Source: Actinomycetota bacterium (GTDB lineage Bacteria; Actinomycetota; Thermoleophilia; UBA2241). Taken from it: a stretch of DNA of 34,871 nt. The stretch lies in contig PMKK01000261.1 of NCBI GenBank assembly GCA_003157715.1, positions 1-34,871 of the forward strand, read 5' to 3'. Positions within the stretch are counted from its first letter, which is position 1; the number at the start of each line of letters is the position of its first letter. Below the pieces are notes generated by a model. That model saw nothing but the letters and a program-made list of their open reading frames with translations, had not been told where the DNA came from and made no database searches. Of this stretch, positions 7,709 through 16,285 are shown in pieces. Both the position numbers and the translations under genes were made by a program.

Positions 7709-9529
7709 ATGCATGACGACACCTTGGCCAGCGGCATCAGCGGCGGCCCGTCGCAGCGCCAAGCCGACCCACCCCTCCCCGAGCTCGAGCCCGAGGGCCT
7801 CACGCTGCGCGACTATGCCGGCATCCTCTGGCGCCGCAAGTGGATCATCGCGCTGGTCGTGGTCGCGGTCGCTGCCGCCGTCTACTACCACGCCGATCTC
7901 CAGACCAGGCAGTACGAGGCCAGAGCGACCATGTTCTACAAGCAGCCGCTCAACCTCGCCGACTCGCTGAGCAGCACGTCTACCGACATCGTGAGCATCG
8001 ACCGCGAGATGGCCACCATCGGCGACGTCATGGCCGGAAGCCAGGTGCAGGCCGCCGCTCAGGCGATCCTCAAGCGACGGCACGTCGACATCACTCCTCA
8101 GTACAGCGTGACGGCCACCCAGCCGCCGGCGTCCGCGTCGAGCAGCGGCTCCACGAGTTACGGCAGCAACAGCGTCGTGGTGATCGCCGACAGCTCGAGC
8201 GCCACCCTCGCCGCGGCGGCGGCCAACGCCTTTACCGAGGCGTACATCGCCTGGGACGCTCAGCAGTCCCGCGCCCAGATAGCCGCCGCCATCCCCGTCG
8301 TCAGGCACCAGCTCGCCCAGTACGACAATCAGGGTGAGGCGGCCCGGCTCACCACCGAATACGTGTTGCTCACCCAGCAGCTCCGCGACCTGCAGATCCT
8401 TCAGGACACCACCACCGGCAACTACCACATGCTCACGCCGGCGACGACGCCGACGACGCCGTTCGCGCCGAAGCTGAAGCATGCGGCCGTCCTGGGCCTT
8501 GGACTCGGCCTCTTCGCCGCCCTCTGCCTCGCCTTTCTGCTCGAACAATTCGACACGCGCGTGCGCAAGCCCGAGGAGATCGCCATGGTGCTGCGCCGGC
8601 CCTCCCTCGGCCGCATCCCGCCCATCTCCCGCAAGCTGCTCAACGAGAGCTCGCTGATCACGCTGCGGCATCCCGACGGGCACGTGGCCGAGGCCTTCCG
8701 CATGGTGCGGACCAACCTCGAGTTCATGGCCGTCGACAACGAGATCCGCTCCCTGGCGGTCACGAGCTGCGCGAAGGGCGAGGGCAAGAGCGTCTTCGTC
8801 GCCAACCTCGCCGTCAGCATGGCGCTGGCCGGCAAGAAGGTCATCATCGTCGACGCCGACCTGCGCCGTCCGCGGCAGCACGTGCTCTTCGGCATGGCCA
8901 ACGAGCAGGGGCTGAGCACCGTCCTGGTCGGCAAGAGCCAGCTCAATCAGACCCTCGTCTCGGTGACACTCTCGCTGCCGGGACACGGCGACCGCGACAG
9001 CAACCGCGTCACCGGAGCGCGGGGCCTCGAAGCCGCCTCGCACCTCCAGGTGCTGCCCAGCGGACCGATCCCGCCCAATCCCGGCGAGATGGCAGCCTCG
9101 CGACGCCTCGAGACGATCATCGAGAGCCTCAGCAAGAAGGCGGACATGGTGATCGTCGACACGCCGGCCCTGCTGGCGGTGGGCGACACGCCGGCGATCG
9201 CCGCGCGGGTAGACGGAGTCGTCCTGCTGGCGGACATGAAGATCGTCCGCAAGCCTCAGCTGCTGGCCGCCGCCGAGCAGCTCATGCGCCTGCCGGTCAA
9301 TCTGCTCGGCACCGTGGTGCGCCTGCACGGCTCGCAGGGCGGCCGCTACGCCTACTCGCCGAGCTACTACTACCGCTACACACGCTCGGACGGCAGGCAG
9401 AAGACCCGGGAGCAGGGACCGGCCGAACGCAGCCGCCCCGCCGAGGCCATCGCGCGGGTCGCCGGCGCCGCGCCCGACGCTGCGTCCGCCAAAGGCAGCG
9501 GACGGCGCACCACTGACGTGCGCGACTAG
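7709..9529 (+). CDS. Wzz/bacterial tyrosine kinase fusion (chain-length regulator plus CpsD/CapB-type autokinase)
   Basis: 606 residues. A Wzz-type N-terminal region has TM1 at about 45-61 (WIIALVVVAVAAAVYY) and TM2 at about 257-278, enclosing a short extracytoplasmic domain. It is joined to a cytoplasmic BY-kinase: Walker A CAKGEGKS (354-361), Walker A' VIIVDADLRRPR (378-389) and Walker B VIVDTP (481-486). A tyrosine cluster RYAYSPSYYYRYT (546-558) holds six Tyr, the expected autophosphorylation site. A basic 45-residue tail follows, longer than usual after the cluster. Such proteins govern polymer length and export by cycling between phosphorylated and dephosphorylated oligomers. No cognate phosphatase is seen in the window. 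The start ATG lies 48 bases after a perfect palindrome. Confidence 0.94.
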   Translation: MHDDTLASGISGGPSQRQADPPLPELEPEGLTLRDYAGILWRRKWIIALVVVAVAAAVYYHADLQTRQYEARATMFYKQPLNLADSLSSTSTDIVSIDREMATIGDVMAGSQVQAAAQAILKRRHVDITPQYSVTATQPPASASSSGSTSYGSNSVVVIADSSSATLAAAAANAFTEAYIAWDAQQSRAQIAAAIPVVRHQLAQYDNQGEAARLTTEYVLLTQQLRDLQILQDTTTGNYHMLTPATTPTTPFAPKLKHAAVLGLGLGLFAALCLAFLLEQFDTRVRKPEEIAMVLRRPSLGRIPPISRKLLNESSLITLRHPDGHVAEAFRMVRTNLEFMAVDNEIRSLAVTSCAKGEGKSVFVANLAVSMALAGKKVIIVDADLRRPRQHVLFGMANEQGLSTVLVGKSQLNQTLVSVTLSLPGHGDRDSNRVTGARGLEAASHLQVLPSGPIPPNPGEMAASRRLETIIESLSKKADMVIVDTPALLAVGDTPAIAARVDGVVLLADMKIVRKPQLLAAAEQLMRLPVNLLGTVVRLHGSQGGRYAYSPSYYYRYTRSDGRQKTREQGPAERSRPAEAIARVAGAAPDAASAKGSGRRTTDVRD

Positions 9530-9647
9530 GCGTGCGACGCAGTCACACAAGCCTGAGCGGCGACGACGTAGTCGAATCGACGGCACTAGAACCTATGACG
9601 TCGCGGCAACGGCCCGCTGGGGCCGCACGAGTCAGGGCTGACAAGCC

Positions 9648-10556
9648 ATGCCGCCGATGCCGGCTGCGCCGCGCGCGCGTGACAACAGGATGAGCGCGGC
9701 GACAGACGCCCCGGTGACGCCGGCGTCTGACGAGGGCTTCGCCGTCTACGAAGCGAAGCGCGGCTGGTCGGCGCTGGATCTCGGCGAGCTCTGGAGGTAC
9801 CGCGAGCTCCTGTACTTCCTGACCTGGCGCGACGTGCTCGTGCGCTACAAGCAGGCGGTCGTCGGTGTCGCCTGGGCGGCGCTGAACCCGCTGCTGACGA
9901 TGGTCGTCTTCACCGTGGTCTTCAACAGAGCGCTGGGCATCAAGAGCCCGGCGTCCGATGTGCCCTACGCGGTGTTCAGCTTCAGCGGACTTCTGCCCTG
10001 GAACTTCTTTGCCAGCGCCGTATCGCGCTCGGGAGCAAGCCTGGTGGGCAACGCCAATCTTCTGACCAAGGTCTACTTCCCGCGTCTCGTGATCCCGTTC
10101 TCGGCGGTGCTCGCGGGGCTCGTCGATCTCGGCGTCTCGTTCCTGGTCCTGCTGGCGCTTATGGCGGGCTACGGCATGGCGCCCACCTGGCACATCGTCT
10201 TTCTGCCTGTCTTCGCGGCGCTGGCCATCGTCACGGCACTGGCGGTCAGCCTCTGGCTCAGCGCGCTGAACGTGCTCTACCGCGACGTCGGGTACGTCAT
10301 CCCCTTCCTGGTGCAGCTCGGAATGTTCGTAAGTCCCGTGATCTACCCGATCAGCGCCATATCTGCCGGCCCGCTCCGGTTCGCCGTTGCCCTCAACCCG
10401 ATGACCGGAGTCATCGGTGGCTTTCGCTGGGCCCTGCTGGGGCAGCCGCTGCCCGGCGGCTACTTGTGGGTCTCCCTGGCGGCCGTGGCGCTGCTGTTCG
10501 TCGGCGGCCTGTTCTACTTCAAGCGCATCGAGCGGGTGTTCGCGGATGTGGTGTGA
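9648..10556 (+). CDS. ABC-2 type polysaccharide export permease (Wzm/TagG-like)
   Basis: 302 residues with a soluble N-terminus and about six membrane helices. The cytoplasmic motif LWRYRELLYFLTWRDVLVRYKQ (about 47-68) and then GVAWAALNPLLTMVVFTVVF mark the Wzm/TagG permeases. LNVLYRDVGYVIPFLVQLGMFVSPVIYP, about two thirds along, is also diagnostic. It forms the channel that moves an undecaprenyl-linked glycan across the membrane, working with the ATPase that starts 4 bases downstream. ATG 9648 and ATG 9690 are both possible starts and neither has a strong ribosome binding site. The 118-base gap before it has no gene, and I see no clear promoter in it. Confidence 0.93.
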   Translation: MPPMPAAPRARDNRMSAATDAPVTPASDEGFAVYEAKRGWSALDLGELWRYRELLYFLTWRDVLVRYKQAVVGVAWAALNPLLTMVVFTVVFNRALGIKSPASDVPYAVFSFSGLLPWNFFASAVSRSGASLVGNANLLTKVYFPRLVIPFSAVLAGLVDLGVSFLVLLALMAGYGMAPTWHIVFLPVFAALAIVTALAVSLWLSALNVLYRDVGYVIPFLVQLGMFVSPVIYPISAISAGPLRFAVALNPMTGVIGGFRWALLGQPLPGGYLWVSLAAVALLFVGGLFYFKRIERVFADVV

Positions 10557-10559
10557 GCC

Positions 10560-11822
10560 GTGAGCGACATCGCGCTGCGCACCGTCGGCCTCGGCAAGAT
10601 GTATCACATCGGTGGCGAGCGCCAGTCGTACCGGACCCTTCGCGACACGATCGTCCAGGCCGCGAGCCGGCCGCTCGAACGCCTCCGCCACCCCGGCGCC
10701 GCCACGCATGTTTCCGAGGATTTCTGGGCGCTCAGAGACGTCGATCTCGAACTCAGGCGCGGCGAGGCCCTCGGCGTGATCGGCGGCAACGGCGCCGGCA
10801 AGAGCACGCTGCTCAAGGTGCTCAGCCGCATCACCCAGCCCACCGAGGGCCGGGTCGCGATCAAAGGACGCGTCGCCAGCCTGCTCGAGGTCGGCACCGG
10901 CTTTCACCCCGAGCTCACCGGACGCGAGAACATCTACCTGAACGGCGCCATCCTCGGCATGACGCGCGCCGAGATCAGCCGCAAGTTCGACGAGATCGTC
11001 GAGTTCAGCGATGTCGCGCGCTTCCTCGAGACGCCGGTGAAGCGCTACTCGAGCGGCATGTACGTGCGCCTGGCTTTCTCGGTCGCGGCGCATCTCGATC
11101 CCGACGTACTGATCGTCGACGAAGTCCTGGCGGTGGGCGACGTCGGCTTTCAGCGCAAGTGTCTCGGCAAGATGCAGGATGTGGCAGGGCACGGGCGCGC
11201 CGTCGTGTTCGTGAGTCACAACCTCGCGGCCGTGACGTCGATGTGCAGGAGCGCGGTGCAGATCGAGGCCGGCCGCGTCGTGGATCGCGGCGAGACGTCG
11301 AGCGTCGTGATGCGGTATCTCGCCGGACAGGCCGGCGCCCAGGAGTCGGGCGCCTGGGAGACCGGCCAGGGGCCGGGTGACGAGGACCTGCGGCTCGTGT
11401 CGGTGCAGGTGCTCGATGCAAGGGGAGAGGTCGCCAGATCGGTCAGCACGGCCGAGCCGTTCAAGGTCCGCCTGGAGTTCGACGTGTTCAGGGCGGACGA
11501 CGCGCTGTGTGTCGGGTTCGATCTCGCGGCCAGCGACGGCACCGTCGTGCTGAGGTCCTACCAGACCGACCTCGAACCGCGCGAGTGGCCGAGCCTCGCC
11601 GAAGGGCGGCGTATTCTGGAATGCACGATCCCGGCGGGGCTTCTGAACGGTGGCCGGCACACCGTGCTTCCGCGCGTCAGTCTGCATTGCGTGCGCTGGA
11701 TCGTCGATTCTGGTTGCGCCATCGGTTTCGAGGTCCACATGGACCACGCCGTCTCCCCCTACGCTCAGTTCGTGAGACCCGGCGTGGTCGCGCCGACATT
11801 GGCCTGGCACCTTGTCCAGTAG
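10560..11822 (+). CDS. ABC exporter ATPase with C-terminal glycan-binding domain (Wzt-like)
   Basis: 420 residues, partner of the preceding permease. The ATPase domain has Walker A GGNGAGKST (75-83), LEVGTGFHPELTGRENIYLNG (109-129, typical of Wzt/TagH), signature YSSGM (163-167), Walker B VLIVDE (183-188) and the switch histidine in VFVSHN. From about residue 265 comes a beta-sandwich Wzt_C-type domain (LRLVSVQVLDARGEVARSV, then FKVRLEFDVF and a C-terminal VSPYAQFVRPGVV). In characterised Wzt proteins this domain reads a non-reducing-end modification that stops chain growth. The FkbM methyltransferase gene overlaps its end, so a methylated terminus is an attractive but unproven candidate. GTG start at 10560. 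Confidence 0.94.
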   Translation: MSDIALRTVGLGKMYHIGGERQSYRTLRDTIVQAASRPLERLRHPGAATHVSEDFWALRDVDLELRRGEALGVIGGNGAGKSTLLKVLSRITQPTEGRVAIKGRVASLLEVGTGFHPELTGRENIYLNGAILGMTRAEISRKFDEIVEFSDVARFLETPVKRYSSGMYVRLAFSVAAHLDPDVLIVDEVLAVGDVGFQRKCLGKMQDVAGHGRAVVFVSHNLAAVTSMCRSAVQIEAGRVVDRGETSSVVMRYLAGQAGAQESGAWETGQGPGDEDLRLVSVQVLDARGEVARSVSTAEPFKVRLEFDVFRADDALCVGFDLAASDGTVVLRSYQTDLEPREWPSLAEGRRILECTIPAGLLNGGRHTVLPRVSLHCVRWIVDSGCAIGFEVHMDHAVSPYAQFVRPGVVAPTLAWHLVQ

Positions 11823-12597
11823 CGGCGACCTTCTCAAGCGCGCCGTTCAGCGGCTGTTGCGGCCGGCCGGCTACCAGATCGTGAAGATCTCGAGACCGCG
11901 TGACGAGACGACGCGGCCGGCGCCGCGACCGTGGTCCTGGCTCGCGACACTCGACATCGGCACGCTGGTCGATGTCGGCGCCAACACCGGGCAGTTCGCG
12001 CGTCACTTCCGCGCACTGCGGCCCGACTGCCTGGTCTACTCGTTCGAACCCCTGCGGGAGTGTTTCGAAGAGCTCGAGACGTCCATGCGCGGTCCTGGGT
12101 TCAGGGCGTTCAACGTGGCCCTCGGCGAGTCCGAAGGCACGACCACGATCTTGCGCAGCGGGTTTTCGCCGTCGTCGTCGCTGCTCGCGATGGAAGCGGC
12201 GCACAAGGACCTCTATCCGTTCAGCGCCGCCATCACGCCCGAGACCGTCGCCTTGCGCAGGCTTGACTCCTATCTGGACGACATCACCATCCGCGGCAGC
12301 CTGCTCGTCAAGATCGACGTGCAAGGCGCCGAGGCCCAGGTCCTGAGAGGCGGCCGGCAGCTGATCTCACGCGCCGACGCGGTGGTCGCGGAAGTCGGGT
12401 ATCTCCCGCTCTATCGCGGGCAGGCGACGATCCAGCAGATCGCCGACCTCCTCGATGGGTGCGGCCTGGCGTTCATGGGGATCGTGGACCAGATCGTGCG
12501 GTCTCCGGACGCGCTTCCCGTGTACGGTGACGCGCTCTTCGTCAGACCCTCCGCCGTGGATCAGTGCCAGGACCAGTCCCCCTTCCCCGCGCCCTGA
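11812..12597 (+). CDS. FkbM family methyltransferase
   Basis: 261 residues from TTG 11812, overlapping the end of the ATPase gene by 11 bases. The SAM-binding motif is LVDVGANTGQFARHF (52-66), followed by YSFEPLRECFEEL and, later, LVKIDVQGAEAQVLRGG, the diagnostic FkbM motif. The C-terminal AEVGYLPLYRGQ is also typical. FkbM proteins O-methylate hydroxyls on sugars and small molecules. Between a Wzt with a carbohydrate-binding tail and a polymerase-like gene, it probably methylates a residue of the polymer, perhaps the chain end. The TTG start is chosen because all later in-frame starts would cut into the conserved part. Confidence 0.9.
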   Translation: MSSSGDLLKRAVQRLLRPAGYQIVKISRPRDETTRPAPRPWSWLATLDIGTLVDVGANTGQFARHFRALRPDCLVYSFEPLRECFEELETSMRGPGFRAFNVALGESEGTTTILRSGFSPSSSLLAMEAAHKDLYPFSAAITPETVALRRLDSYLDDITIRGSLLVKIDVQGAEAQVLRGGRQLISRADAVVAEVGYLPLYRGQATIQQIADLLDGCGLAFMGIVDQIVRSPDALPVYGDALFVRPSAVDQCQDQSPFPAP

Positions 12598-12619
12598 TGA
12601 GCGCGGCGCGAGACCCCAG

Positions 12620-14014
12620 ATGCTAGCCGCTCTGTCCGTAGCCGCGGCGACCGCGCTCCTTGTCTTTCTCGTCGTCCGGTCGCGGCGCAACCCGCTGTTT
12701 CTTGCCGGCGGAGCCATCTTCTTCGCCCTCGGCCGCGGCACGTTCATCGACGTCACGCCGGACCGGATACTCAAGCAGGTGTCGTCGGTGTCCATCACCA
12801 CCGGAGATCTCGTGTTCGTGCTGCTCGTGCTCGGCTGGTGGTACGCCTGCCGGCGCCGCCGCAAGCCGCGCGTACGACTGTCGCCGAAGTGGGTCGTTCT
12901 CGGCCTGTGCGTCATGTTCTTCCTCGCCCTCGAGTACGCCCTCACGTCCGCCAACGCGGACGGCGTTCATGTGACCCAGCTTCTCGTGACGCGGGACTGG
13001 TTCTACATACCGGTCGGCTACCTCCTTGCCCTGGACCTGTTTCGCAGGTTCACGGTGGAAGAGACCCAGGACTTCGTCGGCGTCCTCTGCCTGTTCACCA
13101 CCTGCCTCATGGTGTTGTATATCGCGGCGGCCTTGAACGTGCCCATCTATCCGTACCCGAAGTACCTGACGACATCGTTTGGGGGTTCCACCATCATCCG
13201 CGATTTCACCACCTTGCCGCTCTGGGCGGGACTCGCCTGGTGCTACTACCTCGCGCAAGCGAAGAAGAGCTGGTGGACGTTCGTGGCGCTGGCAGTGCTC
13301 ATTTGTGGCGCGCTGCTAAGCTACACGCGCTCACTGGTCCTGGCCTTCGCATTCACGGCGGTGCTGGCTACGGCGCTGATGGCGGTGCGCCGCGGTCAGC
13401 GAGACCGCGCCGTGACCATCGCGATCGCGGGCTCACTGCTCGCCCTTGTCGTGCTGGTCGGCGGTCCGGTCCTCGCTCCGGCGCAATTCGGCTACTTCCA
13501 GAACCGTCTCAGCTCGGTCTCGACTGTCCAGGGCGCGCTGAACACCCCCAATTCGGTCGCCCGACAGACTCTCTTCAAGCAAGCGGCACGAGCCGGCGAG
13601 GCAGTCGATCCGCTGTTCGGCGCCGGGCTGTTCGACGCGACGCCGAACGGCGACGCCACGCAGTACCGCAGCTACGACAGCGACTGGATCCGCATCGTCT
13701 ACCGGACCGGTCCGCTCGGCGTCGTGGTGTTCGCGGCGCCGCTCGGGCTGGCGCTGTGGTGGGGATCGAAGCAGCTCCTGAAACGCGGCGCGACGAGACC
13801 GGCGGACCCGCTCCTGATGACGGCAGTGCTCGTGACCGTACTCTCGCTGATCCTGCGCTTCACGGGACTGACCTACTTCTGGTGGCCGGCGCTGTCGCTC
13901 TTTCCGCTGGCCCTGATCGCCTGCGCCACCGGGACCGCGGCCGGCGCGGCCGCGCCGGCCGCCACTCCCGCGCGGGCTGCCCGGGGACTCAGCGAACACG
14001 CGGCGGCGCTGTGA
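12620..14014 (+). CDS. Polytopic Wzy / O-antigen-ligase-like membrane protein
   Basis: 464 residues with roughly ten to twelve hydrophobic segments. A large loop in the C-terminal half (about 290-360; FGYFQNRLSSVS... ATQYRSYDSDWIRIVYRTGPLG) resembles the Wzy_C/O-antigen ligase domain, where the ending DSDWIRIVYRTGPLG is typical of polymerases and ligases. It probably joins repeat units or attaches the glycan to an acceptor on the outer face of the membrane. ATG 12620 is chosen; an ATG at 12597 is out of frame and upstream in-frame sequence is not hydrophobic. The Ala/Pro-rich tail (AAGAAAPAATPARAARG) is low complexity. It is coupled to the next gene by GTGA. Confidence 0.85.
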   Translation: MLAALSVAAATALLVFLVVRSRRNPLFLAGGAIFFALGRGTFIDVTPDRILKQVSSVSITTGDLVFVLLVLGWWYACRRRRKPRVRLSPKWVVLGLCVMFFLALEYALTSANADGVHVTQLLVTRDWFYIPVGYLLALDLFRRFTVEETQDFVGVLCLFTTCLMVLYIAAALNVPIYPYPKYLTTSFGGSTIIRDFTTLPLWAGLAWCYYLAQAKKSWWTFVALAVLICGALLSYTRSLVLAFAFTAVLATALMAVRRGQRDRAVTIAIAGSLLALVVLVGGPVLAPAQFGYFQNRLSSVSTVQGALNTPNSVARQTLFKQAARAGEAVDPLFGAGLFDATPNGDATQYRSYDSDWIRIVYRTGPLGVVVFAAPLGLALWWGSKQLLKRGATRPADPLLMTAVLVTVLSLILRFTGLTYFWWPALSLFPLALIACATGTAAGAAAPAATPARAARGLSEHAAAL

Positions 14015-14952
14015 CGCCGGCCGTCGTGGACACGTCGATCATCACATCCCTCTATGCGTCGGGGCGCCACCTTCCGGCCTTCCTCACGAGGCTGGAAGAG
14101 TGTCTGAGGTCGGTCGAGGATCGCGGCTACCGCGCCGAATCGATCCTTATTGCCAACGCGCCTGACCGCCGCGAACGGCGCATCTTGAGCGAGGCGCTGG
14201 CGGCGCCCTGGTGGCAGGAGCACGGCCGGCTCCTGGTCGTCGCCCGCGAGACGCTCTACGCATCCTGGAACCGGGGTCTGCGCGCTTCCTCGGGCTCGGC
14301 CGTCGGTTTCTGGAACGTCGACGACTACCGTAACCCGGCCGCGATCGTGGAGGGCATCGAGCTCGTGCGCCACGGACACGCCGTCGTGCGGTTTCCCTGG
14401 GTCTACGTCCGCGAGGGCGGCGTCGGCCGCTCGAGCAGCCCGCGCGTCGTGCTGTTCAACGACCGCGAGAGGCAAGCCGAGCTCGATCCCAGGCTCGATT
14501 TCTGCCTGGGGCCGTTCTTCATGTTCGATCGCCGGCTCTTCGAGGAGCACGGCCCGTTCGACGAGCAGTTTCACGTCGTGGGCGACTACGACTGGCAGCT
14601 TCGCGTCGTGCCGCACACGGGTCTGGATTGGGGCGAGCAGCTGGCGGGCGTGTTCGTCACGGACGGCACGAACCTCTGCGGCAACGGCAGCGCGCGGCCG
14701 CTGCTCGAAGAGAACATCCTGATAGAGCGCTACGGGCTCGAGCGATCGCCCTGGCCGCTGGACGATCGCGCCAGCGCGCTCGTCACCGGCTACCGCGTCC
14801 ACTCGTCGGGCGACGATGGCGCGACGACCGACTGGTCATACGAGCGGCAGTGGCGCCGGCGTCAGGTCTCAAGCCGGATCGGCGACCAGTGCCGGCGCCT
14901 GGCGGGCGCCCCCTTCCGCAGGATCGCGTCGTGGCGTCGTGGCCGGCGATGA
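14011..14952 (+). CDS. GT-A fold (family 2-like) glycosyltransferase
   Basis: 313 residues from GTG 14011, overlapping the previous stop as GTGA. The N-terminus SIITSLYASGRHLPAFLTRL is a GT2 start, YASWNRGLRASSG fits the middle of the nucleotide-binding fold, and FWNVDDYRNP carries the likely DxD-type metal site (NVDD). GPFFMFDRRLFEEHGPFDEQFHVVGDYDW is a strong match to the acceptor-side motif of GT2 enzymes, including the catalytic-base region. The C-terminus is basic (FRRIASWRRGRR), perhaps membrane-associated. Donor and acceptor are unknown; it presumably adds one sugar of the repeat unit. Confidence 0.82.
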   Translation: MTPAVVDTSIITSLYASGRHLPAFLTRLEECLRSVEDRGYRAESILIANAPDRRERRILSEALAAPWWQEHGRLLVVARETLYASWNRGLRASSGSAVGFWNVDDYRNPAAIVEGIELVRHGHAVVRFPWVYVREGGVGRSSSPRVVLFNDRERQAELDPRLDFCLGPFFMFDRRLFEEHGPFDEQFHVVGDYDWQLRVVPHTGLDWGEQLAGVFVTDGTNLCGNGSARPLLEENILIERYGLERSPWPLDDRASALVTGYRVHSSGDDGATTDWSYERQWRRRQVSSRIGDQCRRLAGAPFRRIASWRRGRR

Positions 14953-14983
14953 CCGGCCGGCGCGAGAACCCGGTGCGACCGTG

Positions 14984-16285
14984 ATGCCGGGGGCTCCCGG
15001 TCACGGCGGCGACGGGCCCGCGGTCCTGCAGGTGTCCACCTGGGACGAACAGGGCGCCCGTTTCAACGGCCTCGAGATCCATCGGGCCGTGCGTCGCACC
15101 GGCGGTCGCAGCGCCATGGGAGTGCGCTACCGGACCGTCGCCGACGCCGGCGTCTTTGCGATCGGCAACCGCGTGACCCGGGCGGTAGATACTCGTCTGG
15201 CGGCACTGTGCGAAGGCAGGCTGGGGGTTCAGAGAGTGGGCGCGACCTCCGGGCTGACACTCCTGCTTCGCCCCGAGTTCTGGGCCGCGGACGTCGTTCA
15301 CCTGCAGCTCATGCACGGCGCGTCCTGGCTCAGTCTGCTCCAGGTGCCGCTGCTGTCGTCTCTGAAGCCCCTGGTGTGGACCTGGCACGACCCCTGGTTG
15401 CTGTCGGGGCACTGCGTCCATCCGCTTGGCTGCGAGCTCTGGAGGACGGGGTGCGAACGGTGTCCGGACCTCGGGCTGTCGATCCCCATAGGGCGGGACG
15501 CGTCGTCGCTGAACTGGAGGCTCAAGCGGTCGACGGTCAGGCACACCCAGGCGGTCATCGTCGTGGCGTCGGAGTGGATGAAGCGCCGCGTCGCGGACTG
15601 CGCCCTGGCGGCGCCCCTCGATTGCAGGGTCATTCCATTCGGCGTGGACACGGCGGTCTTTCGGCCGCGCGACCGCGCGGAGAGCAGGCGGGCCCTCGGC
15701 ATCGACGCCGATGCCGACGTGATCGCCTTCCGCGACAAGGGGCCCGATGAAGACCTGAAGAACTCGGCGCTCGTCGCCGCGGCGCTGCGCAGGTACCGGC
15801 CGGCTCGCAAGACGTATCTGCTGTGTTTCGAGGGCTCGGCCTGTGCTCGCACGCTTGCCGGAGACTACGAGATCCTCGACCTGGGGTGGGTGCCCAGCGC
15901 CGCGCAGGCGGCCGTCGCCTACTCGGCCGCCGATGTGTTCCTGATGCCGTCGAAAGCCGAGGCGTTCGGTCTCATGGCCGTCGAGGCGATGGCCTGCGGC
16001 GTCCCGGTCGTCGTCGCCGACGGCACAGCGCTGCCGCAAGTCGTCGGCGCGCCGGACGCCGGCCTGAGCGTCCCTCAGGGCGATGCCGATGCCCTGGCGC
16101 GCGCCGTGGACGAGCTTCTCGGCGACGCGCAAGCTCGCCGCCGGCGCGGCGACGCATGCCGGGCGATGGCCGAACGCGAGTATTCGTTTCAGCGCTACCT
16201 CGACGCCCACGTCAGCCTCTACGAGGAACTGGCCGAGCGACGGCCCATTCGAGCCCGCCATCGGAGGCCGCATGAGCCTCGCTGA
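14984..16285 (+). CDS. Family 4 glycosyltransferase (cysteine-motif subgroup)
   Basis: 433-residue GT-B enzyme. The N-terminal domain has VLQVSTWDEQGARFNGLEIHRAV and the subgroup signature WTWHDPWLLSGHCVHPLGC followed by CERCPDLG, a cysteine-rich motif seen in GT4 enzymes of colanic-acid-like clusters. The donor domain carries the E-x7-E motif E326...E334 in EAFGLMAVEAMACGVPVV. VIPFGVDTAVFRPRD marks the interdomain boundary. ATG 14984 is used; GTG 14981 and GTG 14939 are in-frame alternatives, and no start has a strong ribosome binding site. It overlaps the next gene by 14 bases. The sugar is not predictable. Confidence 0.9.
   Translation: MPGAPGHGGDGPAVLQVSTWDEQGARFNGLEIHRAVRRTGGRSAMGVRYRTVADAGVFAIGNRVTRAVDTRLAALCEGRLGVQRVGATSGLTLLLRPEFWAADVVHLQLMHGASWLSLLQVPLLSSLKPLVWTWHDPWLLSGHCVHPLGCELWRTGCERCPDLGLSIPIGRDASSLNWRLKRSTVRHTQAVIVVASEWMKRRVADCALAAPLDCRVIPFGVDTAVFRPRDRAESRRALGIDADADVIAFRDKGPDEDLKNSALVAAALRRYRPARKTYLLCFEGSACARTLAGDYEILDLGWVPSAAQAAVAYSAADVFLMPSKAEAFGLMAVEAMACGVPVVVADGTALPQVVGAPDAGLSVPQGDADALARAVDELLGDAQARRRRGDACRAMAEREYSFQRYLDAHVSLYEELAERRPIRARHRRPHEPR

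Noticed and set aside
7580..9586. 668-codon minus-strand open frame opposite the BY-kinase gene
   Set aside because: Arg/Gly/His-rich composition without domains; the plus strand has all kinase motifs.
9543..11837. 764-codon minus-strand open frame opposite the ABC exporter genes
   Set aside because: Antisense to intact wzm/wzt-like genes and without any recognisable motif.
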